Source of the DNA: Helopsaltes ochotensis
Lineage: Eukaryota; Chordata; Aves; Passeriformes; Locustellidae
Reading direction: 5' to 3'
Length of the DNA: 64,000 bases
NCBI GenBank assembly: GCA_013400155.1
Contig: VXBM01000875.1
Location: forward strand, 301,539 to 365,538
Below, one piece after another: positions 48,791 through 60,170 of this stretch. The first letter of the stretch is position 1. Each line of letters begins with the position of its first letter. Under the pieces are notes generated by a model. It was not told where the DNA came from. It saw only the letters and a list, made by a program, of their open reading frames with translations, and did no database searches. A program made the translations under genes and the position numbers.

Positions 48791-51700
48791 CCATGACAGT
48801 CCAGCAGTAATGCATCTTGTCCAGAAAAATTGTGCAATCTCCATTCCTCAATGTTTATAAATTATTAATGTCCTATTTTTTGTTAATTTGTTTTAACAAT
48901 GAAGAGAGTCAGTTTTCAGTGGAGTTTTTGCCAATATGGAAAAAAGGTTTCTCAGGTCTTCATAGTGCTCCTCAGTAAGATTTTGACTTACAAAGTTTGG
49001 GGATTTTTGTTTGTGGTGGGGTTTGTTTGTTTGTTTTTTATTAGGAGCAAGCATGAAAAAGTAATATGTTATGAAAAGAAAAAGGTTTTCATTTGCATTG
49101 TGGACTAGTGATGCTAGTATGTCTCTTGAAAATAAGATATAACAAGGGCTTATAATTAGACTGATCAAAGAGAGAGAAAGATAAACATAATGTTAAGAGT
49201 CTCAACAAGAAACTTGCATGTTGGAGAGTTATATAAAAAATGGAACTTTTTGTTTCATAGTCCACATTTTTCCTAGACTGACAAAAAATATTCATTCTTT
49301 ATTGCTTATAACAGCTAAGAACTCTCAGAATTTTGATATCTGTAGTAGCAAATTAAAATTTTTTATTTATTTATACTTTCTGTATTTCCCGAGGAATCAA
49401 TCTGTAGGTTAAGAAATCAATTTAATTCAAAATCAATTAATTTGTTTTAGTACCAAAGCAGAGAAGATAAATCATACTTGGAATGGCAACCTTAAGAAGA
49501 TGGAATTATAGAACTTGTTCAATAGTTTTAATCAGTTAGTTGAGTATATAAACAATTCAAAAATTCTGATTAGCATTACTCAACAAGAAAGTTTTGCATT
49601 TTGTGTGTCTCTTTTAGGATATCAATATGAAAACAATGAAATACAATGACAGGTTCAGTAATATAGTGACAGCTTTTTTATTAACAATGTTTTGTGGCTC
49701 TACATATACATGTATGTGAAATCAGAGTGGAGATCAAAACCTAAAGTAATTGGTGAAAAGATGTCTTTAAAATTGGAAAATTAACTTATTTCTGAAAACT
49801 TTTAAAAGGCACATTCGATCGGAAACACTCAGACTGCAAAGGCTTCAGTAATACCAATGAGATCTTAGCCTGCCTAAAATAAACTGGATACATTATGCCA
49901 AGTGAAGAGACACTGACATTTTCAGGGGGGTTGGCTAGATATTAAAGTACTGAGTAGAATGAATGTTAGGGAGCAAAATGTGTAGCAGCTAAGTAGTTAC
50001 TACCTCTTGGACTTGCTGTGTAACAGGATGCAAAGGTCTCCCTTTTCTGTGTGTCAATTTTTCAAGTGGTGGAGAAGCCAGCTCAAGGTCCAGGATTGGA
50101 GGTATTGTTTTTAGCTTTTTAATCCAGGCAAACATCATCCCATCTTTTTCCTCTTCCCTTTTAATTTGATAATTAATTAATTACTATTATTAGATGCCAA
50201 TGTATGTTCTTATTGTATGTACCAAAACCATTTGTATCTTCCCAGCCTGAATTTTTTTACTGACCCTATTTCATAGGCACTCCTAATTAAGCTCATATTC
50301 CATTTAATAGGAAATTGAATCATCTACAGAATTTTCATTTTGATAAATATTTCCTGAAAATTATTTATTTTAAACATAGCTGGTTTGTTATTTATATTGT
50401 CAAAATGCATATAAAGTAAACTCTCTTTAAAAAATTGAACTGCTATGTTTGGCTAATGTCTTGTATAGTATAATTCTGAAAATTAAAAGCCCTGTATTTC
50501 ATGCTACAAATTGAAGGAAATTCCTCCTCCCACATCTATTATCACTGAATGATAATTCTCTAAACTTTTCCAGAAGTTATTAACATCACTATTAGCATGT
50601 TTAGCTTTACAACTGCTTTCAAAGTAACTCAAAATACGGGATATGGGCAACACTGATTTGCTTTGTTTTCCGAGAGTTACCCAGTTGTAATACTCTGTCG
50701 TGTCTGACAACACAAATTTATATTCCCAAATAAAGTCTTTGTATCACAACTATGTGCATTATGCTTCTCTATATTAAAGCAGCTTGTCCCCAGTAATTAT
50801 CAGACTACAGCAGTCCAGTTTTCAGTAACCATTTCTATCAATTTTGTGAATTGAATAAATTTGGGATTTATTGTGTGCCTTGATGCTAAAAACTCACCAT
50901 ACTTTGTTATCTTTAAGTTCTTGCAGAATGAGAATCTGCTTGAAAATATCTCTGCATGGTTTGCTATCCCTTTTCAATGACCACAGCTCCTTCATCTCAA
51001 GCACTGTCTTCTATTTCATTGCAGACCCACATACTCTGGGCGTGGTGACCTCTTTAAATATCTCACCTATAAACCTTTCATTCTAGTGAATGCTGCATAC
51101 TGTGGCAATTTGTCTGTTGGGATCATCAGTCTTGCTCTTGAGGTTCACATATGCTCTCTTCAGATGTCTTCATCCGGGAAACACCACATCTCATTCTGCT
51201 CACAGATCATAAGATTCCTCTTTGGTTTAGGTCCCTAATCCCTCAGACTCAGAGCCTCTTTTAACTTGTAAGAATAATACTGAAAGGGTAAAAAAAGACA
51301 ATAAAACTAGATGTAACGACAGCCAATCAGTCAGTAACACCACCACCTCCCCCTCTGCCTTATATCTCCCTTTCCCACTTACAATCAGCAGCAGCTGTAG
51401 TGCAATTAAACTCAGCAGGTGTTCGGAGGAATTACATTTTATCACCACCATCCCCTCTCCTCCTCTGCTCCCCCTTTTCTCCCCCACTCCCACAAGACCC
51501 AACTGCCTTTCTTTATGGGTCTATAAAAAATAGAGCAAGTCAGATATATAACAGCACTAAAGTATCCAAAGAATTAGTAACAGAAGATGGTGATATATGG
51601 AAGAAAATGTGTTCACAGACATTCAGGGGGATTTTTTGGAATAAAAACATTAATATTCCTTAAACTGATAGTTATAAGCTCTTCAGGGTGTCTTCATTGT

Positions 51701-54479
51701 CTTTTCACTTCATGTAAAGCCCTTAACTTGATTGTACAAGGTTCTGAACATTCTTGTCTGGATTCAATAATGTGATTCATCATATGATTATGAAAGCCAT
51801 GATGATGTTTTCATGTGGGCTACTTGCCTGCTTAAAATTACCTAAGAATGCAAGTGCACTGATGATCATAGTGCTTAGCACTTTGCAGAATCAAATTTTA
51901 AATAAGTAATATTATTATCAATTCTTGAAAATACTAAATCTGTAAAGGTTGGATGGAAGACCCAATTTTCTTGTTACTAGCCACTACCATTAGTCAATGA
52001 AAAACTAATTCAAAAGATATTTTATACTGCATATTGCCCATTAAAAAAGAAAAAAAATCCTTCCCATTTTGTATTTCTTTTTCTGATTCTTGTTCAGTGT
52101 TTCCTCATTTTCTTAAGTTTCTTTAGTCTTTCTCTATGATCAATCATCATGCTTTCTAGAAAATGTTTCTATTTGTATTCACTTAGCTTTGCCAGTATAC
52201 TGAATCACTGTAGGACAGTAGTCAGGCAGATGACAGTGGAAGCAACAGAATATTCTAATTATAAATTGTCAGAATAAAGTTGTCACTTTTCTATTAAAGT
52301 TCACTCTTTTTCTACTCTAAAATATGACTGTTTTCATATCTCACTAAAATAACAAGAGCAAATTGTAATTTTTAAACATTCTAGTTGATATTAATATTAT
52401 ATAAACATTTATTTGAATTTATTATTTTAAACACCTTCAGAATTTAACATTTCACTTTACACAGCTTACGTTTCTGTGTGCTGTACTTGATGCAGAAGTT
52501 TTCTGTTACAGTTTTTCCTGATGGCTTATTCAAAACTGGATCTCATGCTCTTCTGCTGATAAAATTTACTGGGGTGAAAATAAGAGAGTTTTAATTAGTA
52601 GGACCACATGTTTCAGCACCACAGGGTACATTTGTATCACTGACCTATGTACCCTGTTCGTAGACCGGAGCTGTGTATGCCTCTGAAATAGGTGTTTTAG
52701 TAACAGCTAGTAAGAATTTTAATATTTTGCCCCCAAAATACATGAATACAATCTTCTAAAAGTTTTTAATTTTTCTTTAAAATTAAAAAAAGTAATTTTT
52801 CTTTAAAATCTTTAAAACACTCAGAAATGTGAGGGTTTTTTTTCTCTGATGAGAAATACATGCAGATCAGAATTCTTTTCTAGTTTGCAATTTAATTTCA
52901 TATAAGATGCTGAAAGGAAGCCTACATTGAAATGGACCAAGTCAATGCAAAAGTTCTGTACTGCTCATGGAATAAGTATGAAAAGAGTGAGGAAGACAGT
53001 CATGTACTCATAAATATACATAGAGGCAGAGGAACATTGCACAACCAGATCTAGCTGTTGCATTTCTTAGCCCCAGACTGTTGAATATGATATTCTTTAA
53101 TCACAGATTTTTTTTTTTCAATGCAATTCTCAAGTATTAAAGCAACAAACATATGAACAAGGGAGGCTAGAGCCTTACTGACTCCTCCAAACAACTTTAG
53201 CAGGATTGAAAACTTTAGATTTAATAATACTTTTCAACAAGTGAAGCTTTGGAATACTATAAATAGTGAATTTGACACATTATATGGATTGACCAATACA
53301 GTGGTACTTGGCCTTATGGTATAAGGGGTATGTAACTGCTTAACCCCTAAATCAGAAATCTTGTTGAATGTAGTAAGAAATCCTGAGCTGTTGTTCAGGT
53401 TTTACCAGGCAGCGTGCTAAAGATCTTTTTGTTCTCTCCATCCCAGTTTTCTTTTTCGTTTTTTTTTTTTTTTCCATTTCTTTTGCGTCAGTCTGTCTCT
53501 TTCTCCCTCTAAGCAGCCAAGAAATCAATTGCTCTGGCATTCCTTTCCCTCTACATATAGTTGGAACATTTCTAAACCTTAGTTAATTGTAAAAATTTTG
53601 GTTTGGCTTGGAAGTTATCAAAAGATAGACATTTCACCACATTTCTCATAGCAGTTTAACCTTCTAGAAGGAACTCATTAAAACTGAGTGAGGCATTAAG
53701 ACATAATTCACTTGTGAAAAAATATGACTTGCAGCTAACAATGGACTTAGTTTGAATTCACCAAATATTTTCCATTCCTCAGTGTTAGATATATAAGTTT
53801 CTGTAAGTGTAGCTTCTTCTTTCACCCTTTTGTCTGGTGGCTGAACAGCCCTCAGGGTGACAAAACCCAAGTTTGATGTAATGGATCTGAACTGCTGTCT
53901 CTCCTCTTGTCTCAGTGGTACATTACATAATGTGGAGTGTAGAAGTGGCCCCAACAGAATAATTATTTTGTCTAAATTAACTGGCAGCATTTTTACTGGG
54001 ACATTGTAATGAAAGCTCATTAACAAAGAGGAGTATTAAATCTTTATCTTAGCAATTCAGGAGTGGTGTTTGAGGAAAGAGAAATAAATGCCTTCCTTTT
54101 TTTCTTTTTTTTCTTTTTTTTTTTTTTTAACCTTATAAATATCACACCAAGCATTCTGGAATGGGATGTGTTAATTCCAGTATAGTAAATAGATCCTGCA
54201 AGCCAAAGATGTTAACATGATCCCATCTTTTTATAATAAGCAATCAAACAAGGTCTGGGATTCTGAGTACAAAGACTTTGGTCTGCCTCACAGAAATTCC
54301 TGTGTAAGTGATCACAATTGAGTAAAGCCTTTTTGAATTATTTCTAAAGAAGGAGAGAAAAGTGACAGTATAGTGTTGTTAAAAGGAAGTACTGAAAAAT
54401 GCTTTTATTTTTAACAATTTTTTGACTTTGTCTTCTTTGCTGAAGCAATCTTTATAAAAAGAAAACCTTTTAGTGCCGT
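48791..54479. other. Unique AT-rich stretch
   Basis: No transposon recognised. It contains a pyrimidine-rich segment at 51345-51500 flanked by a CCAAT motif (51323) and a TATA-like motif (51522). It also contains a 120-codon open frame on the minus strand (53664-54026) that is not beyond chance for this base composition and matches no family I know. A T/C homopolymeric tract is at 54093-54128. Confidence 0.45.
54093..54128. repeat. T-rich homopolymeric tract
   Basis: Long T runs broken by single C residues. Confidence 0.9.
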
Positions 54480-55160
54480 AGGTTAGACAGAACTATGTAC
54501 AGTTCTGGTCTCAGTAAGGAAATATTGTGGAATTAGAGAAAGCACATGTAAGGGCAACCAAAATGGTTAGGGAGATGGAGAATGTACTTTGTTAAGAGAG
54601 ACTAAAATGGCTTGGCTCTTCAGTTTGGAGAGGAGATGACTTAGGAGTGATGGTTTATAACGGATTTTTATGCAAGTGTAAACAGTTGCATAAAGTGAAT
54701 GCAGAACTGGTATTCATTAAATCCTGCAGCACAAGTACAAACTTCTCAGTACAAAGACCATGTGTCCAGTAAAAAAAAGTTAAAAGGAAAAAAAATAATT
54801 CTAAAGGAATTATTATAAAAATAATTCTAAAACAATTAAAAGGAAAAAATAGATACTGAATATATGGGGTTTGCTGCCATGAGACTGTATAGAAGCAGAA
54901 AATATCAGTCAGTTTATAGAAAGGGATAAAGACTTATACATGGACAATAGGTCCATAAATAGATACTAAAAGCACTCAGCATAGATCTACCTCTTAAACC
55001 TCTACCAGAATAATTGTAGATATTGCTGAAGCAGATGGACTATAGAAAGTGTCCAGTCTTGTACAGTCTCCCTGTACAGCTTCTCCTATTATCACTGTTG
55101 GAGACAGAAAACTGGACTTGATGGTCTGACCCTGAAGAGCATTTTTTTATGTATCTGTCA
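54480..55160 (+). mobile_element. Ancient CR1/L3-like LINE fragment
   Basis: It contains 'gtacagttctggtctcag', 'aaagcacatgtaagggcaaccaaaatgg', 'ggcttggctcttcagtttggagagg', 'atggggtttgctgccatgagactgt' and the ending 'ctggacttgatggtctgaccctgaagagcattttttatgt'. This ending, with 'ggtctgaccc', is the older amniote CR1 type rather than the avian 'ggatgatcttagaggtc' type. Extra A-rich insertions (about 54770-54850) interrupt it. Low identity is expected of a very old copy. Confidence 0.65.
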
Positions 55161-55944
55161 GTTTCTTATGTGTGATTGCAAAAATTGGAAGAGCAGGAAG
55201 CTATATCATCTTGAGTGAGAGAGTGGTATCTATGAGAAGCAATGGCTTCCATCTTCTGATGTTACCTAACTGTGTACCAAAAGGGAGTTTCTGTTTGTCA
55301 TAGCTGCACTATACAAGCTGAACATCAGAATTTTTGCCTTTTTGGAATGCAGTATTCTAGTCTGTTAAATATTTTTCAACATGCATCTTTTTATCAATGA
55401 AGAATACAATACTCCATAACATATTTGATCATTACTCTGATTTTAAGTAATTAACCATAGTAGTAAATGGGCTTTTTTAACACAGTAGAGGCATAAAATT
55501 TGTTTGTTGATATTAGCTACATGACATTGTTTGTCATTTTACTTTGCTGTTAGACCATTCTGGATGGATTGGATTGAACAAAAGATGAGAACAATGTAAT
55601 TAAATACTAGGCTCCAGTTTGACTTGCATCACACATAAGATACACTAAAAATCAACCCTATGCATGTGTTAAATAAATATAATACATTTTGTCTAAGAGT
55701 AAGGGAATGCCATTAACTTCTGTTTTATTTTATACCTGTTTGAGCAAAGCATTTGGACCCTACATCTCCTGCATGCAAAAGTATTTGCTTCCTTTCATAG
55801 AGCTACATAAATGTGAGGTCCAACATTGCCAGAGTCCTATGAAATATCTAAGCAGACTATGGGTCATTATTATTGTTCACTGAGGCAGGATGAAAAGTGA
55901 ATCACAGATTTCCCTGGTGCATTTTTTGTGTGTGTGAAAATTTT
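55161..55944. other. Unique sequence
   Basis: Nothing recognised beyond short chance open frames. Confidence 0.4.
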
Positions 55945-56052
55945 AGAATTGTCGAGATAACAAGCTTGGTGGATTTGGTAGTGTTAGGTTAATGGTTGGA
56001 CTCAATGATCTTAAGGTCCTTTTCCAACTTAAATGGTTCTATGCTTCTATTA
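55945..56052 (+). mobile_element. CR1 LINE 3' tail
   Basis: About 108 bases. 'ggtagtgttaggttaatggttggactcaatgatcttaaggtccttttccaacttaaatggttctatgcttctat' is the standard CR1 3' terminus with its repeated terminal octamer. It was truncated severely on insertion. Confidence 0.93.
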
Positions 56053-57519
56053 TAGTTCCTAGCTCACACTCTGGCAAGCCTCCTAGTAACCTGTTATTCC
56101 TATATTCTTTTATGCATTCTCTTCACCTGGTACTATTAAAACTTAGATTGCTTACATCTGTTTGTCTCCTAATTCTTTCACAGAAGCTTTGAAAACCTAT
56201 AGTATTCCAAGCTGTATTATATTTCATATTTTCTGCTTCCTAGAGGTTGTTCTGAGGAAAGGTTTATAGATGTTGATTTGGAGCTAGGGCTCTGCTCCAT
56301 TTTCCTGCCTATATTGTAGTTTCTCTCCTACCATGTCTGACCTGCTAGTGGCTCAGCACCTATTATGGACTTCATTGATCTTTCTCACCACTTCACTCTC
56401 ATACAGACTGTCTACTCATCATCCTAGACAGCACTGCATAAATTTGCATAATATCCAAAAATATTTACTCTTGTTAAAAAACATAGTTAAGACTCCTACA
56501 GTGAAGGAGCAGCCTCCTACAGTGCTTTCTGTGCCACTCTCATTCTCTGATCTCCCTGAGAGGGGTCTAGGTCTTCATTTTCTTTGTCACTTAAAAAGGG
56601 AGAATCATTTTACTCCTCTCTCACAAGAAATCTCTCCTAGTCATCTTACCTGCAGTCAGCTTTCACACATTTCTAAGGACAGAAATCTATGTACTAGTCC
56701 TGCTCTTGAGTCAGATGAGCATTTGCTGCTGAATTTTCTAGTTATGGGAACCAAGCAAGCTAGTCACCAGGGAACTAATAAAATATAAATGTTTTATCTG
56801 TTTTCTACCTTATCCTGTCAATCTTTGCCTGAGGCATCTGGTATTGGAAATGGCACTGTTGGCTAACCTCAAGGACTATCCAGATATGATATTTCTTAAC
56901 AGTGTAGTTCACCTTACATTTACAACCAAGCGAGTATGTCATGATTTTTGCTGTTTTTTTAATTGTGGACTTCTAAGTAATCTCTGTGTGTGTGCTTAAT
57001 TCCATGCTTTTCCACCCCAGTTTTTCCTTCCATTTTTCAAATATTGTAATTATCCATTAGGTTATGGAGGTGCCTCTTTTTGAAGTCTAATTATATTTAT
57101 TACTCTTCATGATTCTCTTTTTTCTATGACCATATTGAAAGTTAGTGCTTAATAATCACAAATTCTTAGGTAACCATCAGTTTCCAGCTCAAAAATTAAA
57201 CAGTCTTTATCTCTTATGATGATGGTCAAAACACCCTTAATTACAATAGCATTATGCAGTAGCTGTATTTCTTAAAAAACACTAATGATGTGTTATTGGT
57301 GGATACTGTAACTCTTATTTCTAATCATTCCTTTCCTCCTCCTTGTTTCTTTGTGTACAACTCTGACAGTTTCCATTCTGATTTTTGTCCAAGTGCCAGA
57401 AGCATTTTCATTCAGTGCTTAATTTTCAGTTCTGCTGTCTGTTACCATTACAGCCTTAATGTGTAAATAGCAATCACAGCAAATTCTTTCAAGTTTAGCT
57501 GAAAACTGATCTGTTTCAG
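56053..57519. other. Unique sequence with a 151-codon open frame
   Basis: The frame 56333-56788 on the plus strand is the longest non-repeat open frame of the window, beginning MSDLLVAQHLLW. It is rich in Leu, Ser, His and Pro, has no splice-site support, and matches nothing I know. A frame of this length is expected less than once by chance here, so it is noted but not called as a gene. Confidence 0.3.
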
Positions 57520-58105
57520 GTGGGCTGTTCAAGAAATTTGCCATCTGGGAGACACATCATGTTACTGGGTTTGCCTGCATGGCCCAACCTTGGCAAAATG
57601 CTGGGATAACAACAACTGAAAAAGGCAGGAAAGTAAGAGTTACAGGATGGGTGAGTGGGACAGTCCGACTATTCACCACAGACTGATAATTCTGTAGAGG
57701 AAGATGACCATCAGTGGAATTTAAATGCTAACCAAGGCACTTCAGAGACTTTTGAAACAGAAGACTCAGCTTGAAATGAAGAAGTATAGGAGAAGTTCTG
57801 AGACTTGTAATGTGGGGGAAAATGGGAGCACAACAAATGGCAAGGGTGACATGATCTTGGCGGATGTGACCCAGTGGCTCTTGGAGATCTGACATGACCT
57901 GGCCACATGACATCCCTGTGGATGGCCCTAGGCCAGCATGCAAGCACCCGGCTTGCATTTCATGGAAAGGTGTTTAGACATTTGGACATGTGTGATAACA
58001 TTTTGTAATATTGTGGTTTATCTCCTGTGTTGCTAGTACCTATCCTAATGTATAGACTATTGCTTGACAGTTTTTAACAAGTCAATAAACAAGTTTGAAT
58101 CTGAT
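57520..58105 (+). CDS. Candidate 3' terminal exon with poly(A) signal (or a retrocopy)
   Basis: An acceptor-like 'gatctgtttcag' is followed by sequence less AT-rich than the neighbourhood. In the frame with two leading bases, the phase left by the 44564 exon, it is open for 54 codons to a TGA at 57684-57686. That translation starts GLFKKFAIWETHH. It is followed by a 400-base region with an AATAAA at 58084-58089, as expected of a last exon. Caution is needed because all frames are open over the first 90 bases. Two further protein-like frames follow out of register: an acidic one (near 57690-57775) and a basic one ending at an in-frame stop near 57895. That overlap suggests a frameshifted retrocopy or LTR instead. 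Product unknown. Confidence 0.3.
58084..58089 (+). terminator. AATAAA polyadenylation signal
   Basis: A canonical hexamer about 400 bases after the TGA of the candidate terminal exon, followed by a T-rich region from 58120. A hexamer alone is weak evidence in AT-rich DNA. Confidence 0.35.
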
Positions 58106-58160
58106 TTGATTGAAATAATATGAATATTTTTTCCTTTTATTTTTTTCCATTGTCATATAG

Positions 58161-58219
58161 TAAACACACACAGAGTGCACAGCCAATGTATATACAAACT
58201 TGAACTGAAAAAAGGATGT
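58161..58219 (+). CDS. Candidate internal exon, alternative to the terminal exon
   Basis: A strong T-rich acceptor ('tttttttccattgtcatatag') and a strong donor ('tgt|gtaagt') flank 59 bases. They are open only in the frame with two leading bases, again the phase required after the 44564 exon, and end in phase 0. The peptide is NTHRVHSQCIYKLELKKGC. It cannot follow the 57520 candidate in phase, so the two would be alternatives. Short length and lack of a recognised family keep confidence low. Confidence 0.25.
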
Positions 58220-59514
58220 GTAAGTAGATTATTTTTGGAATTAAATTAAGCCACACTGGGTAATACAAATGCAACATTATGAATTTTTGGATCTCAACAG
58301 ACAATCAGAAGTTATTGAGTTACCTCCTATCAGCTGGCCAGCTGTGAATTGGCAACGTCATCTGCTTCATCACTCCGTAGCAATTTAAAGTCAAGTTTGA
58401 AAGCAAAAAGGAAACATATAATTTAATTGCATATTTCATTGTAGCAAATTTCCCATTTTTACATTTAAAAAAGTGATTTTACTGATTCAGGATGATATAA
58501 AAAATTAATCACTAGGTAATTTTCTAAATTTTTTTACAGTTTAGGCTGTTTCTCTTAGACATTTCTGAGGGAACATTTCAGTGTTGGAAATGAGCTCTAC
58601 TTTATAATAAGGTTGAGAAGGAGAATTTAAAAGGATTATAATTAGGTAAACTCCCAGATGAGTCTCTCCTCAAAAATAATTAATTGTAAGGACTTAGAAG
58701 GAAATAACCTTGTAATTTCTGATTTCTTCACTTGTAAAATTCTTCTATTTATATTGTATTAGTTGAGAGTCAAAAAGTTATAAAAATTCTTTGTTTCCAT
58801 AAAGTGATGTTTGAAGTCAGACTTCTGTCAGAATGAATAGTGAAATTAAATCTGTCATGCATCTCAAATATTGTGTGTCCAGTCTTTTCACACAAGAACT
58901 TTTAGTCTGGAAGTAGAAAATTGTCGTATTTTTTCCAATGCTGTACTAGAAGTGGGAAAACTTTTGCATTATATTAGCTAAAATCTGTGTAGATTTTTCT
59001 TTAAAAGAACCTTTTTCTTTTGCCATATGAATATTCTTTGGAATTTAGAATGTCAAGAAATTGAAATCTGGAATTCATTTTGGTTTTGTTCTGTTTTGTT
59101 TTTTGTTTTGTTGACTTTTTTATTCAGGAAGTTTTAAATTTATAAAAAACTGTGAATTACCAAGACTACCATTATGGTGATAGTATAGCAAAATAGTACT
59201 AAAAAAATCTTTCAGAAATCGCTGGGTAATAGTAACCAACAAAATCTTTAAAATACAACAATGCAAGTACTTTTAAGAGTTGAACTTTGGGGGTGTTGAA
59301 CTAGGAATGAAATTATTTTGATTTAATAGGAGAAATAACGCATAGAGTAACTCGAAAGCAAACATATCAGAGTAATCTCACAAAAAATAGGTTTGGAAAT
59401 GTATTTGTTATTTATGTTTGTTAGAAGTTACTGAAGTAATGTTTTAAATTTCAGAAATATTCACAGAAATGTCAATTTGTATGTCATATCATGCCAGTGA
59501 ATACTGGAAAACTG
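58220..59514. other. Unique AT-rich sequence
   Basis: No exon or repeat family seen. A T/G-rich run lies near 59082-59116. Confidence 0.4.
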
Positions 59515-60170
59515 CTTTCTGTGGAGATCCACCCAAGTGTGCTGAGGGAGCCAGCAGAAGCCTATTTTGATCATTTGCCAACAGTCCTTGTTATCCAAGG
59601 AGGTCCCAGTGGACAGGGACACTAGCAAATGTGACGGTCATCTACATGAAAGGATGAAAGAAGGGTTTGGAGAACTACAGACCTGTCATTTTGACCTTGG
59701 TGCTAGGGAAAGTTATGGATGATATTTGTATTGAGCACCATCACACAATATATACAGGACAACCAGGTCATCAGGCTTGGTCAACATGGGCAGGTCCTGC
59801 TTGACACCCCTTATCTCCTTCTGTGACAAGGTGACCCACCCAGTGGATGAAGGAAAACACCATATATGTTGTATATCTGGATCTTAGTAAAGTGTCATGT
59901 ATATCTGGTGTCTTTGACACCATTCCCCACAGCATTCTCCTACAGCAATGGCTGCTCATGGTGTGGATGGGTGCACTGTTTGCTGGCTACTGGATGGATG
60001 GCCACTCCCCGAGAGTGGTGGTGGATGCAATGACATCTGGTTGGTGGTGGGGATGGTCATGAGTGGTGTTTCCCAGAGCTGTCTTGGGGCCATTTCTGTT
60101 TAACATCTTTGTCAGTGATCTGGGTGAGGCAGTCAAGTCCAGGCAACACCAAGCTGAGTCTGTATGATGA
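59515..60170 (+). mobile_element. CR1 LINE reverse-transcriptase fragment
   Basis: ORF2 text in order: 'ccacccaagtgtgctgagggagcc', 'actacagacctgtcattttgacc', 'caggtcatcaggcttggtcaac', 'gttgtatatctggatcttagtaaa', 'gtctttgacaccattccccacagcattctcc', 'ttcccagagctgtcttggggcc', 'tttaacatctttgtcagtgatctgggtgaggc', and then only a remnant of the catalytic motif ('aacaccaagctgagtctg'). An in-frame opening still gives VYLDLSK and FDTIPHSILLQQ, separated by a small insertion that repeats 'gtatatctgg' (59871-59880 and 59899-59908). The CR1 3' third is absent. Confidence 0.85.

Noticed and set aside
53664..54026. 120-codon minus-strand open frame
   Set aside because: A few frames this long are expected by chance in AT-rich DNA of this length; no splice signals or known family.
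54211..54300. Exon-like segment ending at 'tgt|gtaagt'
   Set aside because: Two frames are open and the acceptor is weak; phase does not match the 44564 exon.
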